From Maritimibacter sp. (GTDB taxonomy: Bacteria > Pseudomonadota > Alphaproteobacteria > Rhodobacterales > Rhodobacteraceae): a stretch of DNA of 64,000 nt. The number at the start of each line of letters is the position of its first letter. Position 1 is the first letter of the stretch. The translations under genes and the position numbers were made by a program. The notes under the pieces were generated by a model. That model was not told where the DNA came from and did not search any database. It worked only from the letters and a program-made list of their open reading frames with translations. This document shows positions 34,906 through 43,508 of this stretch, in pieces. The stretch is from positions 62,001 to 126,000 of the forward strand of contig NZNT01000030.1 in NCBI GenBank assembly GCA_002695005.1, written 5' to 3'.

Positions 34906-35669
34906 CCCGCCTGCCCGACGCTTTTCTCGGACCGCCGCTTGCGCATCGCGCATATCACGACGCAGGGCAGGGGCGGCCGGAGAATTCCCGCGCTGCGGTC
35001 CGGGCTGCCATTGCAGCTGGCTATGGAATCGAGATCGACGTCCAGCTCTCGCGCGACCGGATCGCGATGGTGTTCCACGACTACGATTTGTCGCGGTTGA
35101 CCGACGCCACCGGCCCGGTCGCGCAACGCTCTGCACAGGAATTGGGTGAGATATGCCTGCGCCACGGAGGCGAGGGGATTCCCACGCTGGCAGATGTTCT
35201 CGCACGCGTGGACGGGCAAGTGCCGGTCCTTATCGAGATCAAGGATCAGGACGGCGCAATGGGTGCCAACACCGGTGCGCTCGAAGGCTCGGTGGCGCGG
35301 GCTTTGGCGGGGTACTCCGGTCCGGTGGCCGTCATGTCGTTCAACCCCCATGCGGTCGCCGAGATGGCGCGCCTCGCTCCGGGCGTGCCGCGCGGGCTGA
35401 CGACCTGCGCCTTCTCTGCCGAAGACTGGCCGCTCCTGAACGCCACGACGCGCACACTGCTGGCCCGTATCCCCGATTTGGACCGGGTCGGCGCCAGCTT
35501 CATCAGTCACGATGCCCGCGACCTTCGCTCGGGTGTGGTCGCCGATCTGAAGGCGCGGAACCTGCCAGTCCTGTGCTGGACGATCCGCTCCGCCGAGGCC
35601 GAGACACAAGCGCGTGAGATCGCCGATAACGTGACCTTCGAAGGCTACCCCGCGCCGCTCCCCGGTTGA
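34902..35669 (+). CDS. Glycerophosphodiester phosphodiesterase family protein
   Basis: This 255-residue GDPD-fold enzyme has LAHRAYHDAGQGRPENSRAA (catalytic His and Glu), EIDVQLSRD (metal-binding Glu/Asp), VFHDYDLSRLT (second catalytic His), and later VLIEIKDQDG and LCWTIRSAEAE. It hydrolyses glycerophosphodiesters to glycerol-3-phosphate and an alcohol, in phospholipid turnover or phosphate salvage. The lack of a leader suggests a cytoplasmic location. It is coupled to the RidA gene. Confidence 0.92.
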   Translation: MTRLPDAFLGPPLAHRAYHDAGQGRPENSRAAVRAAIAAGYGIEIDVQLSRDRIAMVFHDYDLSRLTDATGPVAQRSAQELGEICLRHGGEGIPTLADVLARVDGQVPVLIEIKDQDGAMGANTGALEGSVARALAGYSGPVAVMSFNPHAVAEMARLAPGVPRGLTTCAFSAEDWPLLNATTRTLLARIPDLDRVGASFISHDARDLRSGVVADLKARNLPVLCWTIRSAEAETQAREIADNVTFEGYPAPLPG

Positions 35670-35700
35670 CCCGGGCGGCTCAAGACCCCGTATTGAACAT

Positions 35701-36864
35701 ATGGACGAACGCGCCATCGAAATCCGCACCCATGACAGTATCGACGGGATCGACCCCGCCGACTGGGATGCCTGCGCCTGCCCGGAGGGTAGCGACCGGC
35801 CTGAGGACCCATTCACGACGCACCGGTTCCTCGCCGCGCTGGAGCGCTCTGGCTCCGTGGGGCCGGGCACGGGATGGCAGCCACTCTATCTTTCCGCACA
35901 TGACGAATCCGGGCTGATCGGCGTGGCGCCGATGTATGCCAAGAGCCACAGCCAGGGCGAATACGTTTTCGACTACAGCTGGGCCCATGCGTGGGAGCGC
36001 GCGGGTGGGCGGTATTACCCCAAGCTCCAGATCGCGGTGCCCTTTACACCCGCCTCGGGCCGCCGGTTCCTCGTGAAACCCGGAGCCGAGAGCGCGGCGA
36101 CCGCGGCACTGGTCCAGGGCGCGGTGCAGGTGGCGGCGGATAACGAGCTGTCGTCGCTCCACGTCACCTTCTGCACCGAGGGCGAGGCCATCGCGGGCGA
36201 GGCAATGGGCCTCATCCATCGTAGCCACAGCCAGTACCACTGGTTCAACGACGGCTATGCCGACTTCGACGCCTTCCTCGACACCCTGTCGTCGCGCAAG
36301 CGAAAGGCGATTCGAAAGGACCGGCGCACAGCGCAGGGCTTCGGGGGCGAGATCGTGGGGCTCACCGGAGACGACCTGAAGCCGGAGCACTGGGATGCCT
36401 TCTGGACGTTTTATCAGGACACTGGGAGCCGCAAATGGGGCACGCCCTATCTGACCCGCACGTTCTTTGACGAGGTGCAGGAGACGATGCGCGATGATGT
36501 GCTGCTGGTCCTTGCCATGCGTGAGGGGCACCCGGTGGCAGGCGCGCTCAACTTCATCGGACGCGACGTGCTCTATGGCCGCTACTGGGGCTGCACCGAA
36601 CACCATCCCAGCCTGCATTTCGAGCTGTGCTATTATCAGGCCATCGACCACGCCATCGCGCGGGGACTTGGCAGGGTCGAGGCCGGGGCGCAGGGCGACC
36701 ACAAGCTGGCGCGCGGGTATCTCCCGGTGACGACCCATTCGCTCCACTGGATCGGCGACCCCGGTCTGCGCAACGCCGTGGCGGAGTTCTGTGAGCGTGA
36801 GGCCGAGGCCGTCGACGAGGATATCGAGATTTTGACATCCATGGGCCCATTCAAGCGCGGTTGA
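35701..36864 (+). CDS. GNAT-fold protein of the DUF482 family
   Basis: This 387-residue protein has the DUF482 (PF04339, FemAB-like GNAT) pattern: DPFTTHRFLAALERSGSVGP, GLIGVAPMYAKSHSQGEYVF, DYSWAHAWERAGG, SRKRKAIRKDRR and the C-terminal GRVEAGAQGDHKLARGYLPV. Members are annotated as peptidogalycan biosynthesis/recognition proteins or N-acetyltransferases; the substrate is not established. It lies 31 bases downstream of the GDPD gene, probably in the same transcript. Confidence 0.88.
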   Translation: MDERAIEIRTHDSIDGIDPADWDACACPEGSDRPEDPFTTHRFLAALERSGSVGPGTGWQPLYLSAHDESGLIGVAPMYAKSHSQGEYVFDYSWAHAWERAGGRYYPKLQIAVPFTPASGRRFLVKPGAESAATAALVQGAVQVAADNELSSLHVTFCTEGEAIAGEAMGLIHRSHSQYHWFNDGYADFDAFLDTLSSRKRKAIRKDRRTAQGFGGEIVGLTGDDLKPEHWDAFWTFYQDTGSRKWGTPYLTRTFFDEVQETMRDDVLLVLAMREGHPVAGALNFIGRDVLYGRYWGCTEHHPSLHFELCYYQAIDHAIARGLGRVEAGAQGDHKLARGYLPVTTHSLHWIGDPGLRNAVAEFCEREAEAVDEDIEILTSMGPFKRG

Positions 36865-36914
36865 CGGGAGCGCGGGTCGACACCACATTCAAGTTAGCGA
36901 ATATGGAGGACCTC

Positions 36915-37301
36915 ATGGCCTATACCCTCGACCGCCTCATCGAAGGCGCAGATTTCGAAGACGTGGATGCCCGCACGCGCAAAGCACTGGGCGACGCCGG
37001 TTTCGGTGTCCTGACCGAGATCGACGTGAAAGCGACGATGAAGAAGAAGATCGACAAGGACATGGCGGGCTACCGCATCCTCGGCGCCTGTAACCCCGGC
37101 ATGGCGTGGGAGGCGATCGGCATGGAGCCCAAAGTTGGCGCCATGCTGCCCTGCAACGTCATCCTGCGGGAAGTGGACGGCGGCGTTGAAGTGTCGGCCA
37201 TCGATCCTGTCGCGTCCATGTCCGCCATCGACAACGACGACCTGCCAGCCGTGGCGGCTCAAGTGCGTGACATGCTGCGGGACGCAGTCGCAGCCATCTG
37301 A
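36915..37301 (+). CDS. DUF302 domain protein
   Basis: This 128-residue DUF302 protein contains TRKALGDAGFGVLTEIDVKA, MKKKIDKDMAGYRILGACNP and MAWEAIGMEPKVGAMLPCNV, which match the family closely. The fold resembles dimeric ferredoxin-like/heme-binding proteins; the function is undefined. The ATG at 36915 is four bases after a strong GGAGGA; an ATG at 36903 lies before that site and is unlikely. Confidence 0.9.
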   Translation: MAYTLDRLIEGADFEDVDARTRKALGDAGFGVLTEIDVKATMKKKIDKDMAGYRILGACNPGMAWEAIGMEPKVGAMLPCNVILREVDGGVEVSAIDPVASMSAIDNDDLPAVAAQVRDMLRDAVAAI

Positions 37302-37320
37302 GCGCAACCGCGTGCGGTAT

Positions 37321-37343
37321 GCGAGAGGGTCTTGCCCTCCCGC
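37321..37343. terminator. Candidate terminator between DUF302 and peroxiredoxin genes
   Basis: GCGAGAGGG and CCCTCCCGC form a near-perfect stem (one mismatch) around loop TCTTG between two convergent genes. It lacks an obvious T-tract, so confidence is limited. Confidence 0.4.
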
Positions 37344-37357
37344 ACGCCGCTGCGGCC

Positions 37358-37846
37358 TCAGACCGCTTCTACCATCGCTTCGCCGCCCGACATGTCGCAG
37401 ACGCCGGGGTTCTCTTCGGCCTGAAGCACCTTGACCACACCATCCTCGGCCATCAGCGCATAGCGCTTGGAGCGGGCGATAAGCCCGACCGGCGGCGCAT
37501 CGAAGCGCATTCCCATGGCTTCCGTGAAACCGCAGTCGGCATCCCCCAGCATCACGATTCCCGCCTTGTCCGCGCCGGTCGATTCGGCCCACGCCCCCAT
37601 CACGAACGGGTCGTTCACCGAGACGCAGATCACCTCGTCCACGCCCTTGTCCGCGAGCGCGTCCATGTTGCGAATGAAGCTCGGCACATGGGCCGTGGTG
37701 CAAGTGCCGGTATACGCGCCCGGCAGGCCGAAGATGACGACCTTTCGTCCCTTGGTCAGGCTCGAGAGCTCCACCGTTTCCGGGCCCTTCTCGCCCATTT
37801 TCGCCAAAGTGGCATCGGGTAGCGTGTCACCCACTGAAATCGTCAT
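37358..37846 (-). CDS. Peroxiredoxin (Prx5-like, redoxin domain)
   Basis: This 162-residue Prx5-type peroxiredoxin has the peroxidatic Cys in GLPGAYTGTCTTAHVPSF and the later GDADCGFTEAMGM region of the family, with the C-terminal tail VLQAEENPGVCDMSGGEAM supplying a possible resolving Cys. It reduces hydroperoxides with thiols, probably glutathione or thioredoxin. The ATG at 37846 has AGGAGGA eight bases upstream; the longer frame to 37921 is not needed. It is divergent from the flavoprotein gene by 80 bases. Confidence 0.93.
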   Translation of the reverse strand: MTISVGDTLPDATLAKMGEKGPETVELSSLTKGRKVVIFGLPGAYTGTCTTAHVPSFIRNMDALADKGVDEVICVSVNDPFVMGAWAESTGADKAGIVMLGDADCGFTEAMGMRFDAPPVGLIARSKRYALMAEDGVVKVLQAEENPGVCDMSGGEAMVEAV

Positions 37847-37926
37847 GCGCTTGGTCCTCCTGTTCGCGTTGCCTTTTCGATACGGCTTCCGATAAGTTCC
37901 GGACCAAACAGGGAGAGGCAAGAGAA

Positions 37927-39138
37927 ATGTCGAAAATCGTCGTCATCGGGGCGGGTCAGGCCGGCGCCGCGCTCGTCGCGAAACTGCGCCATCTTGGATT
38001 CGAGGGCGCCGTTACGCTCGTAGGCGAAGAAACCTCGCCACCCTACCAGCGTCCGCCTTTGTCCAAGGCATACCTGTTGGGCGACATGGAGCTGCCGCGC
38101 CTCTACCTGCGTCCTGAAAGCTTCTACCCCGATCACGACATCGACCTTGTCACCGGCACGCGGGCCGAAGCGATTGACCGGGAGGCGAAAGTCGTGCGCC
38201 TCGCTGACGGGCGCGAGCTGGCCTATGACCAGCTGGCACTCACGACCGGGTCGGTGCCCAACCGGCTGCCTGCCGCTATCGGCGGCGATCTGGGCGGCGT
38301 CTATACCGTGCGCACGCTCGCAGACGTTGACGCGATGGCGCATGAATTCGCCGAGGGACGGAAGGTGCTTGTCATCGGTGGAGGCTATATCGGGCTCGAG
38401 GCCGCCTCTGTCGCCGCCAAGAAGGGGATGCAGGTTACCATCGTCGAGATGGCGCAGCGCATCCTGCAACGGGTCGCCGCGCCTGAAACGTCGTCCTATT
38501 TCAGGGAGTTGCACCGCACCCACGGCGCGACCGTGCTCGAAGAGGTCGGCCTCAAGACGCTTACCGGCGAGGGTCACGTCTCGGGCGCGGAACTCACGGA
38601 CGGCTCGACGATCGACGTGGATTTCGTGATCGTCGGCGTCGGCATCCGGCCTGACGTTGCATTGGCCGAAGCGGCAGGACTCGATATCGACAACGGGATC
38701 AAGACCGACGAACACGGCCGCACCTCCGATCTTGCGATTTTCGCGGCGGGCGATTGCGCGTCTTTTCCCTACAAGGGAGAACGCATCCGGCTGGAGAGTG
38801 TCGGCAACGCCATCGACCAGGCGGAACTCGTGGCCGAAAACATGATTGGCGCTGAAAAGGCGTATGTCGCAAAGCCGTGGTTCTGGTCTGACCAGTATGA
38901 CACCAAGCTTCAGATCGCCGGGCTCAATACCGGCTATGACCGCGTCGTGACCCGGCAGGACAGCGAGACGGCGGTGAGCTACTGGTATTACCGGGGCGAT
39001 GAGCTGGTCGCCGTCGACGCGATGAACGATCCGCGCGCCTACATGGTCGGCAAGAGGCTCATCGAGGCGGGCAAGAGCCCTGCGCCCGATGCGGTAGGCG
39101 ACACCGCGACCGAACTCAAGGCGCTGCTCAAAGCGTGA
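37927..39138 (+). CDS. FAD/NAD(P)-dependent oxidoreductase, ferredoxin/rubredoxin reductase type
   Basis: This 403-residue reductase has an FAD motif, VVIGAGQAGAALVAKL, the characteristic YQRPPLSKAYL, the NAD motif VLVIGGGYIGLEAASVAAKK, the second FAD segment IFAAGDCA, and the C-terminal reductase domain (PWFWSDQYDTKLQIAGL). The pattern matches putidaredoxin/rhodocoxin reductase-like enzymes that pass electrons from NAD(P)H to [2Fe-2S] ferredoxins. No ferredoxin or P450 gene is adjacent, so the partner is unknown. It overlaps rsmD by four bases (GTGA). Confidence 0.92.
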   Translation: MSKIVVIGAGQAGAALVAKLRHLGFEGAVTLVGEETSPPYQRPPLSKAYLLGDMELPRLYLRPESFYPDHDIDLVTGTRAEAIDREAKVVRLADGRELAYDQLALTTGSVPNRLPAAIGGDLGGVYTVRTLADVDAMAHEFAEGRKVLVIGGGYIGLEAASVAAKKGMQVTIVEMAQRILQRVAAPETSSYFRELHRTHGATVLEEVGLKTLTGEGHVSGAELTDGSTIDVDFVIVGVGIRPDVALAEAAGLDIDNGIKTDEHGRTSDLAIFAAGDCASFPYKGERIRLESVGNAIDQAELVAENMIGAEKAYVAKPWFWSDQYDTKLQIAGLNTGYDRVVTRQDSETAVSYWYYRGDELVAVDAMNDPRAYMVGKRLIEAGKSPAPDAVGDTATELKALLKA

Positions 39139-39698
39139 GGATCATCGCGGGCGAGTATCGCGGGCTGGCGCTCGCCAGTGTGGGTAAGGGCGACGCGGGG
39201 GCGCATCTGCGGCCCACCACGGACCGGGTGCGAGAGAGCCTGTTTTCCATGCTGACGGGCGGGCGCTTCGGCGATCCGGTGACGGACGCCGCCGTGCTCG
39301 ACCTGTTCGCCGGGACCGGCGCGTTGGGGTTGGAGGCGCTGTCGCGCGGGGCCTCGCATGTGACCTTCGTCGATGATGGACGCGTGGCGCAGAAGCTCAT
39401 CCGCGAGAATGTGGCGAAGTGTCGGGCGCAGGAAAAGGCCACACTGATCACCCGGAACGCGACTCGTCTCGGCGTGAGTCCCGCCACGCCGGCCACGCTG
39501 GTGTTTCTCGACCCGCCCTATGGCAAGGGGCTGGGTGAAAAGGCCCTCGCAGCGGCAATGGAGGGCGGCTGGATCGCGCCCGGCGCGCTCGTCGTCTGGG
39601 AAGAAAGCTCCCCGCTCACTCTGCCGCCGGGTGTGACCCAGCTGGATGCGCGCCGCTATGGCGACACGACCATCACATTGTGCGAGGTGACCGCGTGA
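39135..39698 (+). CDS. rsmD: 16S rRNA (guanine(966)-N2)-methyltransferase
   Basis: This 187-residue protein has the start RIIAGEYRGLAL, then LRPTTDRVRESLFSMLTG, SAM motif VLDLFAGTGALGLEALSRGA and catalytic DPPYGKG, all diagnostic of RsmD, which methylates G966 during 30S assembly. The start is a GTG overlapping the upstream stop, and the stop overlaps the next GTG start by four bases. Confidence 0.95.
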   Translation: MRIIAGEYRGLALASVGKGDAGAHLRPTTDRVRESLFSMLTGGRFGDPVTDAAVLDLFAGTGALGLEALSRGASHVTFVDDGRVAQKLIRENVAKCRAQEKATLITRNATRLGVSPATPATLVFLDPPYGKGLGEKALAAAMEGGWIAPGALVVWEESSPLTLPPGVTQLDARRYGDTTITLCEVTA

Positions 39699-39880
39699 CC
39701 AACCACGCAGTTCCCTTCGGTTGGCAGAGCGATTCGGCCCAGCCGATCCAGAATCAATTCGCGCGCCGATTCCACGGGCCGGGGCCGGGGTTCGTCTATG
39801 TCGTCATCGTGGACGGCACGCTTCCCGATGAAGCCACACGCGGCGACCTGCACGCACGCGACAAGGCGTGGCAGGCATGA
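39695..39880 (+). CDS. Small conserved-looking hypothetical protein, 61 residues
   Basis: Starts at a GTG overlapping the rsmD stop by four bases and ends overlapping the next ATG by four bases (ATGA), so its translation is coupled on both sides. The sequence contains GWQSDSAQPIQNQFARRFHG and a strand GFVYVVIVDG. No family is recognised. The arrangement rsmD - small gene - HAD hydrolase suggests a real gene. Confidence 0.6.
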   Translation: MTNHAVPFGWQSDSAQPIQNQFARRFHGPGPGFVYVVIVDGTLPDEATRGDLHARDKAWQA

Positions 39881-40536
39881 GTGTGGGCGCGGTGCTCTTC
39901 GATTGCGACGGTGTGCTGGTGGACAGCGAACCCGCGGCGTTCGAACTCCTGCGCGAAGAGCTGGCGCGGCATGGCCGGCCCATGAGCCTTGCGGAGGCCG
40001 AGGCGACCTTCATCGGCGGCACAATCGCGGGCGTGGCGGAGAAAGCGCGGGGCATGGGTATCGGCTTTGGCCCGGATTGGGTCGAGGTCTTCTACGCCAA
40101 GCTCTACGCCCGGCTGGCAGAAGGCACGGATCTCATGCCGGGCGTCCTCACGTTTTTCGATGCGCTGGACCGGGCGGGGATACCTTATGCGGTCGGCTCC
40201 AACGGCACGACGCGCAAGATGGAGACGACTTTGGGGCAACATCCGGAGGTCTTGGACCGGCTCAAAGGGCGGCTATTTTCAGGGCAGGAGATCGGGGCGC
40301 CCAAGCCCGCACCGGACCTCTACTTGATGGCGGCGCAGGCGCTTGGCGTAGCGCCCGAGGATTGCGTGGTGATCGAGGACAGCGCTACCGGCGCGCAGGC
40401 AGGTGTGGCGGCAGGTATGCGGGTTCTGGGCTATTCACCGAATGGCGATGGCGCGGCGTTGGCTGAGGTCGGGGCCGAGGTGATCGGAAGCTATGCGCAA
40501 GCCGCTGACCTTCTAGGCCTTTATTCCGCCGCTTGA
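39877..40536 (+). CDS. HAD-superfamily hydrolase (phosphatase)
   Basis: This 219-residue HAD subfamily IA protein has motif I FDCDGVLVDSE (nucleophile and acid/base Asp), motif II VGSNGTT, motif III Lys in GAPKPAPDLYL and motif IV VVIEDSATGAQAG. The cap is helical, as in beta-phosphoglucomutase/phosphoglycolate phosphatase relatives. The substrate cannot be told. The ATG at 39877 overlaps the previous stop. Confidence 0.92.
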   Translation: MSVGAVLFDCDGVLVDSEPAAFELLREELARHGRPMSLAEAEATFIGGTIAGVAEKARGMGIGFGPDWVEVFYAKLYARLAEGTDLMPGVLTFFDALDRAGIPYAVGSNGTTRKMETTLGQHPEVLDRLKGRLFSGQEIGAPKPAPDLYLMAAQALGVAPEDCVVIEDSATGAQAGVAAGMRVLGYSPNGDGAALAEVGAEVIGSYAQAADLLGLYSAA

Positions 40537-40572
40537 ACCGCGCGGCACGGGCGAGCGTCTCGTCGCCGCCCC

Positions 40573-41379
40573 TCAGCCGTAGGTCGGATGGAACTTGTCC
40601 GCGGGCGACAGGGTGAAGATTTCGGACCCCTCCGCCGTGATCCCGATGGAGTGCTCATACTGGGCCGACAGGGACTTGTCCCGCGTCACGGCGGTCCAGT
40701 CGTCCCCCAAAACCTTGGTTTCGGGCCGGCCGAGGTTCACCATCGGCTCGATGGTGAAGAACATGCCTTCCTGAAGCAGCGGCCCGGTCCCGGGGCGGCC
40801 GTAGTGCAGCACGTTCGGCGGGGCGTGGAACACCTGACCGAGCCCATGACCGCAAAAATCGCGCACGACCGACATACGGTTCTTCTCGACAAAACTCTGG
40901 ATCGCGAAGCCGATGTCCCCGAACGTGTTGCCCGGTTTCGCGGCCTCGATGCCGCGCATCAGCGCCTCGTGCGTGACTTCGATCAGCCGTTCGGCCTTGC
41001 GGTTCAGCTTGCCCGCCACGAACATGCGCGACGTGTCGCCATACCAGCCGTCCACGATCACCGTGACGTCGATGTTAAGGATGTCGCCATCCTTCAGCTT
41101 CTTGTCCGACGGGATACCGTGACAGACGACGTGGTTGATCGAGATGCAGGAGGCGTGTTGATACCCCTTGTACCCGATCGTGGCCGAGGTCGCCCCGGCG
41201 TCGTTCACCATGTCCTCGATGGCACGGTCCAGAACCTCGGTCGTCACGCCCGGCTCGACGAGCGGGATGATCCGGTCGAGGATGTCAGCGGCCAGCCGCC
41301 CGGCCTTGCGCATCCCCTCGAAATCCTCGGGGTTGTACAGCCGGATGCCTTCTCTGGTGATGCGGGTCTTGGTGTCCAA
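40573..41379 (-). CDS. map: Type I methionine aminopeptidase
   Basis: This 268-residue MetAP removes initiator Met from new proteins. Metal ligands and motifs are visible: SISNHVVCHGIPS-type segment (INHVVCHGIPSD), DGDILNIDVTVIVDGWYGD with the two Asp ligands, FCGHGLGQVFHAPPNVLHYG with His ligands and MFFTIEPMV with Glu. The start is taken as the TTG at 41379, preceded by AAGGAG with seven bases; it gives LDTKTRITREGIRLYNPEDF at the N-terminus. An upstream GTG-initiated frame to 41433 lacks such a site. Confidence 0.95.
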   Translation of the reverse strand: MDTKTRITREGIRLYNPEDFEGMRKAGRLAADILDRIIPLVEPGVTTEVLDRAIEDMVNDAGATSATIGYKGYQHASCISINHVVCHGIPSDKKLKDGDILNIDVTVIVDGWYGDTSRMFVAGKLNRKAERLIEVTHEALMRGIEAAKPGNTFGDIGFAIQSFVEKNRMSVVRDFCGHGLGQVFHAPPNVLHYGRPGTGPLLQEGMFFTIEPMVNLGRPETKVLGDDWTAVTRDKSLSAQYEHSIGITAEGSEIFTLSPADKFHPTYG

Positions 41380-41516
41380 GGGGCGCTCCTTGCGTCGTCT
41401 GGCCCCTAAATAAGCCCAAATCGCACGATGCACAACGGATGCGGCGGTGCAGCTTGCCTGCGTGCGTCCCGGCTCTTACGCTCAGTGTATTCCAATCGTT
41501 CTTTTCGAGGTCCCAG

Positions 41517-42149
41517 ATGCGTTTCACCCCTCTTGCCATCGCTCTTGTCGCCGCCAGTCCTGCCTTTGCCGACGCCTGCCTCGATGAGGTGCGCGCGATG
41601 TATCTGGACGACGGCGGCGTGTTCGACCCGACATTCGAGATCCTGCACGAGAAGGTCACGGTGACCCGTGCACCGGACGGCTCTGAGACGCCTGTCGTGA
41701 CCGCGCGCTGGCAGGCCGCGGATCAGGTGATCTCTGAACTTCCGACCGGGGCCTACATGCTGCTCTGGGGGCAGGACTTCTATCAGGGCGCGTCATGGGA
41801 CGGGCCGTGGAGCGATACCGGCTCCGACAACCCTTATGACGCGGTTGAGTATGCGCGCGGGATGAACGAGAGCGCGGCAGCCAGCCTGACGGGTGCCGAA
41901 TGTGACGGGGTGGTCGATGTCGACGGGCGTGATCTTGCACGCTACCGCTACCACGTCCGGATCGAACCCGGCGCGGGGTCGTGGTGGGAGAGCGACGTGA
42001 CGCTTTATGTCGATCCTGCGACGAAACGCGTGGCGATCATGGAGGAGCGAAATCTCATGGAAAGCTGGGCGCCCGAGCCGAAAGAGAGTGTGAAGGTTAC
42101 GACCGTCGACTACGACGTCGATTTCACCCTCGCACCGCCGGAGAGCTGA
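41517..42149 (+). CDS. Exported protein of unknown function (tandem paralogue 1)
   Basis: This 210-residue protein has a Sec signal peptide (RFTPLAIALVAASPAFA, cleavage before DACLDEVR). The mature part pairs two Cys (DACLDEV and GAECDGVVDV) and contains TLYVDPATKRVAIMEE and SWAPEPKESVKVTTVDYDVD. The downstream gene encodes a clear relative with the same order of segments. The ATG has GAGG six bases upstream. It looks like a periplasmic lipocalin- or LolA-like beta-rich protein, but that is inference. Confidence 0.72.
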   Translation: MRFTPLAIALVAASPAFADACLDEVRAMYLDDGGVFDPTFEILHEKVTVTRAPDGSETPVVTARWQAADQVISELPTGAYMLLWGQDFYQGASWDGPWSDTGSDNPYDAVEYARGMNESAAASLTGAECDGVVDVDGRDLARYRYHVRIEPGAGSWWESDVTLYVDPATKRVAIMEERNLMESWAPEPKESVKVTTVDYDVDFTLAPPES

Positions 42150-42152
42150 TTC

Positions 42153-42776
42153 ATGAAGCGCGTTTCGATAATCCTCGTGCTCGCCGCCACGCCGGCCCAT
42201 GCCGATTGCACCGCCGAGGTGCGCTCGCTTTTCGAGGCCGGTGGCCCGAACGACCCGTTCTCGCGCCCGCCGCATCGGCAGGTTCAGATCACTTACGGCC
42301 CCGACGGAACCGAGACGTTCCGCGCCGCGAATGTGATCGAGACGCCCCTGCGCACGATTCATGGCATGGCTGGTCAATGCACGCTGGCTGTGGATGCAAA
42401 ATACTGGACCGGGCCTTGCGAGGCCGCGACATGGGATGGTCCCGGCGGTGCGTTTCCCGGAGACCGCGCGCAGGGTGTGCGGGCGCGGGTCGCACAGGAA
42501 CAAGCCAACGTGAGCGAGGCCGAGTGCTTTGGCCCCGTGGATCTGAACGGCCGGCAAGTGCTTAAATACCGCTACCGCACGCAAACGGCGCCTGCGGAGG
42601 ATGGAGGTTTCTCCGGCGAACGGGCGACGGTGTGGATCGACCCTGAAACGAACCGCTGGGTGCGATGGGAGGCTGCCGAAATGGTCACGCCTTGGCAGCC
42701 CGAGCCGGACGGATCGCGGGTCGTGACGACCTTCGTCTACGATGAGAGCATCGCGGTCACGCCACCGGCGGAATGA
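42153..42776 (+). CDS. Exported protein of unknown function (tandem paralogue 2)
   Basis: This 207-residue protein has a signal peptide (KRVSIILVLAATPAHA, mature DCTAEVR). It matches the previous gene segment by segment: CTAEVRSLFEAGG with CLDEVRAMYLDDG, AECFGPVDLNGRQVLKYRYR with AECDGVVDVDGRDLARYRYH, WIDPETNRWVRWE with YVDPATKRVAIME, and both end in V-T-T-x-x-Y-D-x. It starts three bases after its paralogue's stop. Its 3' end overlaps the convergent sfsA by 20 bases. Confidence 0.72.
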   Translation: MKRVSIILVLAATPAHADCTAEVRSLFEAGGPNDPFSRPPHRQVQITYGPDGTETFRAANVIETPLRTIHGMAGQCTLAVDAKYWTGPCEAATWDGPGGAFPGDRAQGVRARVAQEQANVSEAECFGPVDLNGRQVLKYRYRTQTAPAEDGGFSGERATVWIDPETNRWVRWEAAEMVTPWQPEPDGSRVVTTFVYDESIAVTPPAE

Positions 42777-43464
42777 ATGGGAGCCTCTCGCCAAGCGTGA
42801 CGCCCGCTGGTGTAATCCGGCAGGAATAGGCAAGCGGTTCCACCCCGGCGGCCAGCGCTGCGCTGACTGACGCGCCATACGTCGGGTCAATGTCTGCGGC
42901 GATCCGCACACTTTGGGCATCTGTTCGCTGCACGAGATAGAAGATCACCGCGCGGTGCCCGGCCCGCGCCATCGCCGCCAGTTCGCCCATGTGCTTGGCC
43001 CCCCGTGCGGTCACGCTGTCGGGGAACTCCGCGGTACCGGGCGCGCGTGAGAGGGTGACGGATTTGACCTCGACATAAGTGTCCGGCCCGGCGCCGGTGA
43101 GGCAAAAGTCGATCCGGCTATTCTCGCCATACATCACTTCGGCGCGCACCATCGGCGCGACCAGTTCCGGCACTTCGCCCGCGATCAGTGCAGCCTTGAG
43201 CATCCGGTTGGGGAGCGATGTGTCGACGCCGGTAAAGTCGCCGGACTCGTGCTCGACCAGTCGCCAACCGAACCTGAGCTTTTTCTTCCGGTCGTCGTTC
43301 GGCTCCAGCCAGATGCGCGCGCCGGGCTCGGCGAGACCCATCATCGAGCCGGGATTGGCGCAATGGGCCGTGACAACGCGCCCGTCCTCCAGCCGGCAAT
43401 CGGCGAGGAATCTTTTGTAGCGTTTCTCGAGCGTTGCGGGGATCAGGGCGGTGGGAAAGTCCAT
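42757..43464 (-). CDS. sfsA: DNA/RNA nuclease SfsA
   Basis: This 235-residue SfsA protein contains the OB-like start (ATLEKRYKRFLADCRLEDG), AHCANPGSMMGLAEPGARIW, NSRIDFCLTG, then YVEVKSVTLSR, the PD-(D/E)XK-type E-x-K strand, and FPDSVTARGAKHMGELAAMA. SfsA was named as a sugar-fermentation stimulator and is now regarded as a sequence-nonspecific nuclease. The length is normal. Confidence 0.95.
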   Translation of the reverse strand: MDFPTALIPATLEKRYKRFLADCRLEDGRVVTAHCANPGSMMGLAEPGARIWLEPNDDRKKKLRFGWRLVEHESGDFTGVDTSLPNRMLKAALIAGEVPELVAPMVRAEVMYGENSRIDFCLTGAGPDTYVEVKSVTLSRAPGTAEFPDSVTARGAKHMGELAAMARAGHRAVIFYLVQRTDAQSVRIAADIDPTYGASVSAALAAGVEPLAYSCRITPAGVTLGERLPFIPPVA

Positions 43465-43508
43465 GCGGTTGTCTTAGCGCCTCTGGCCGCTCCGGCAAGC
43501 CGCGGGGA

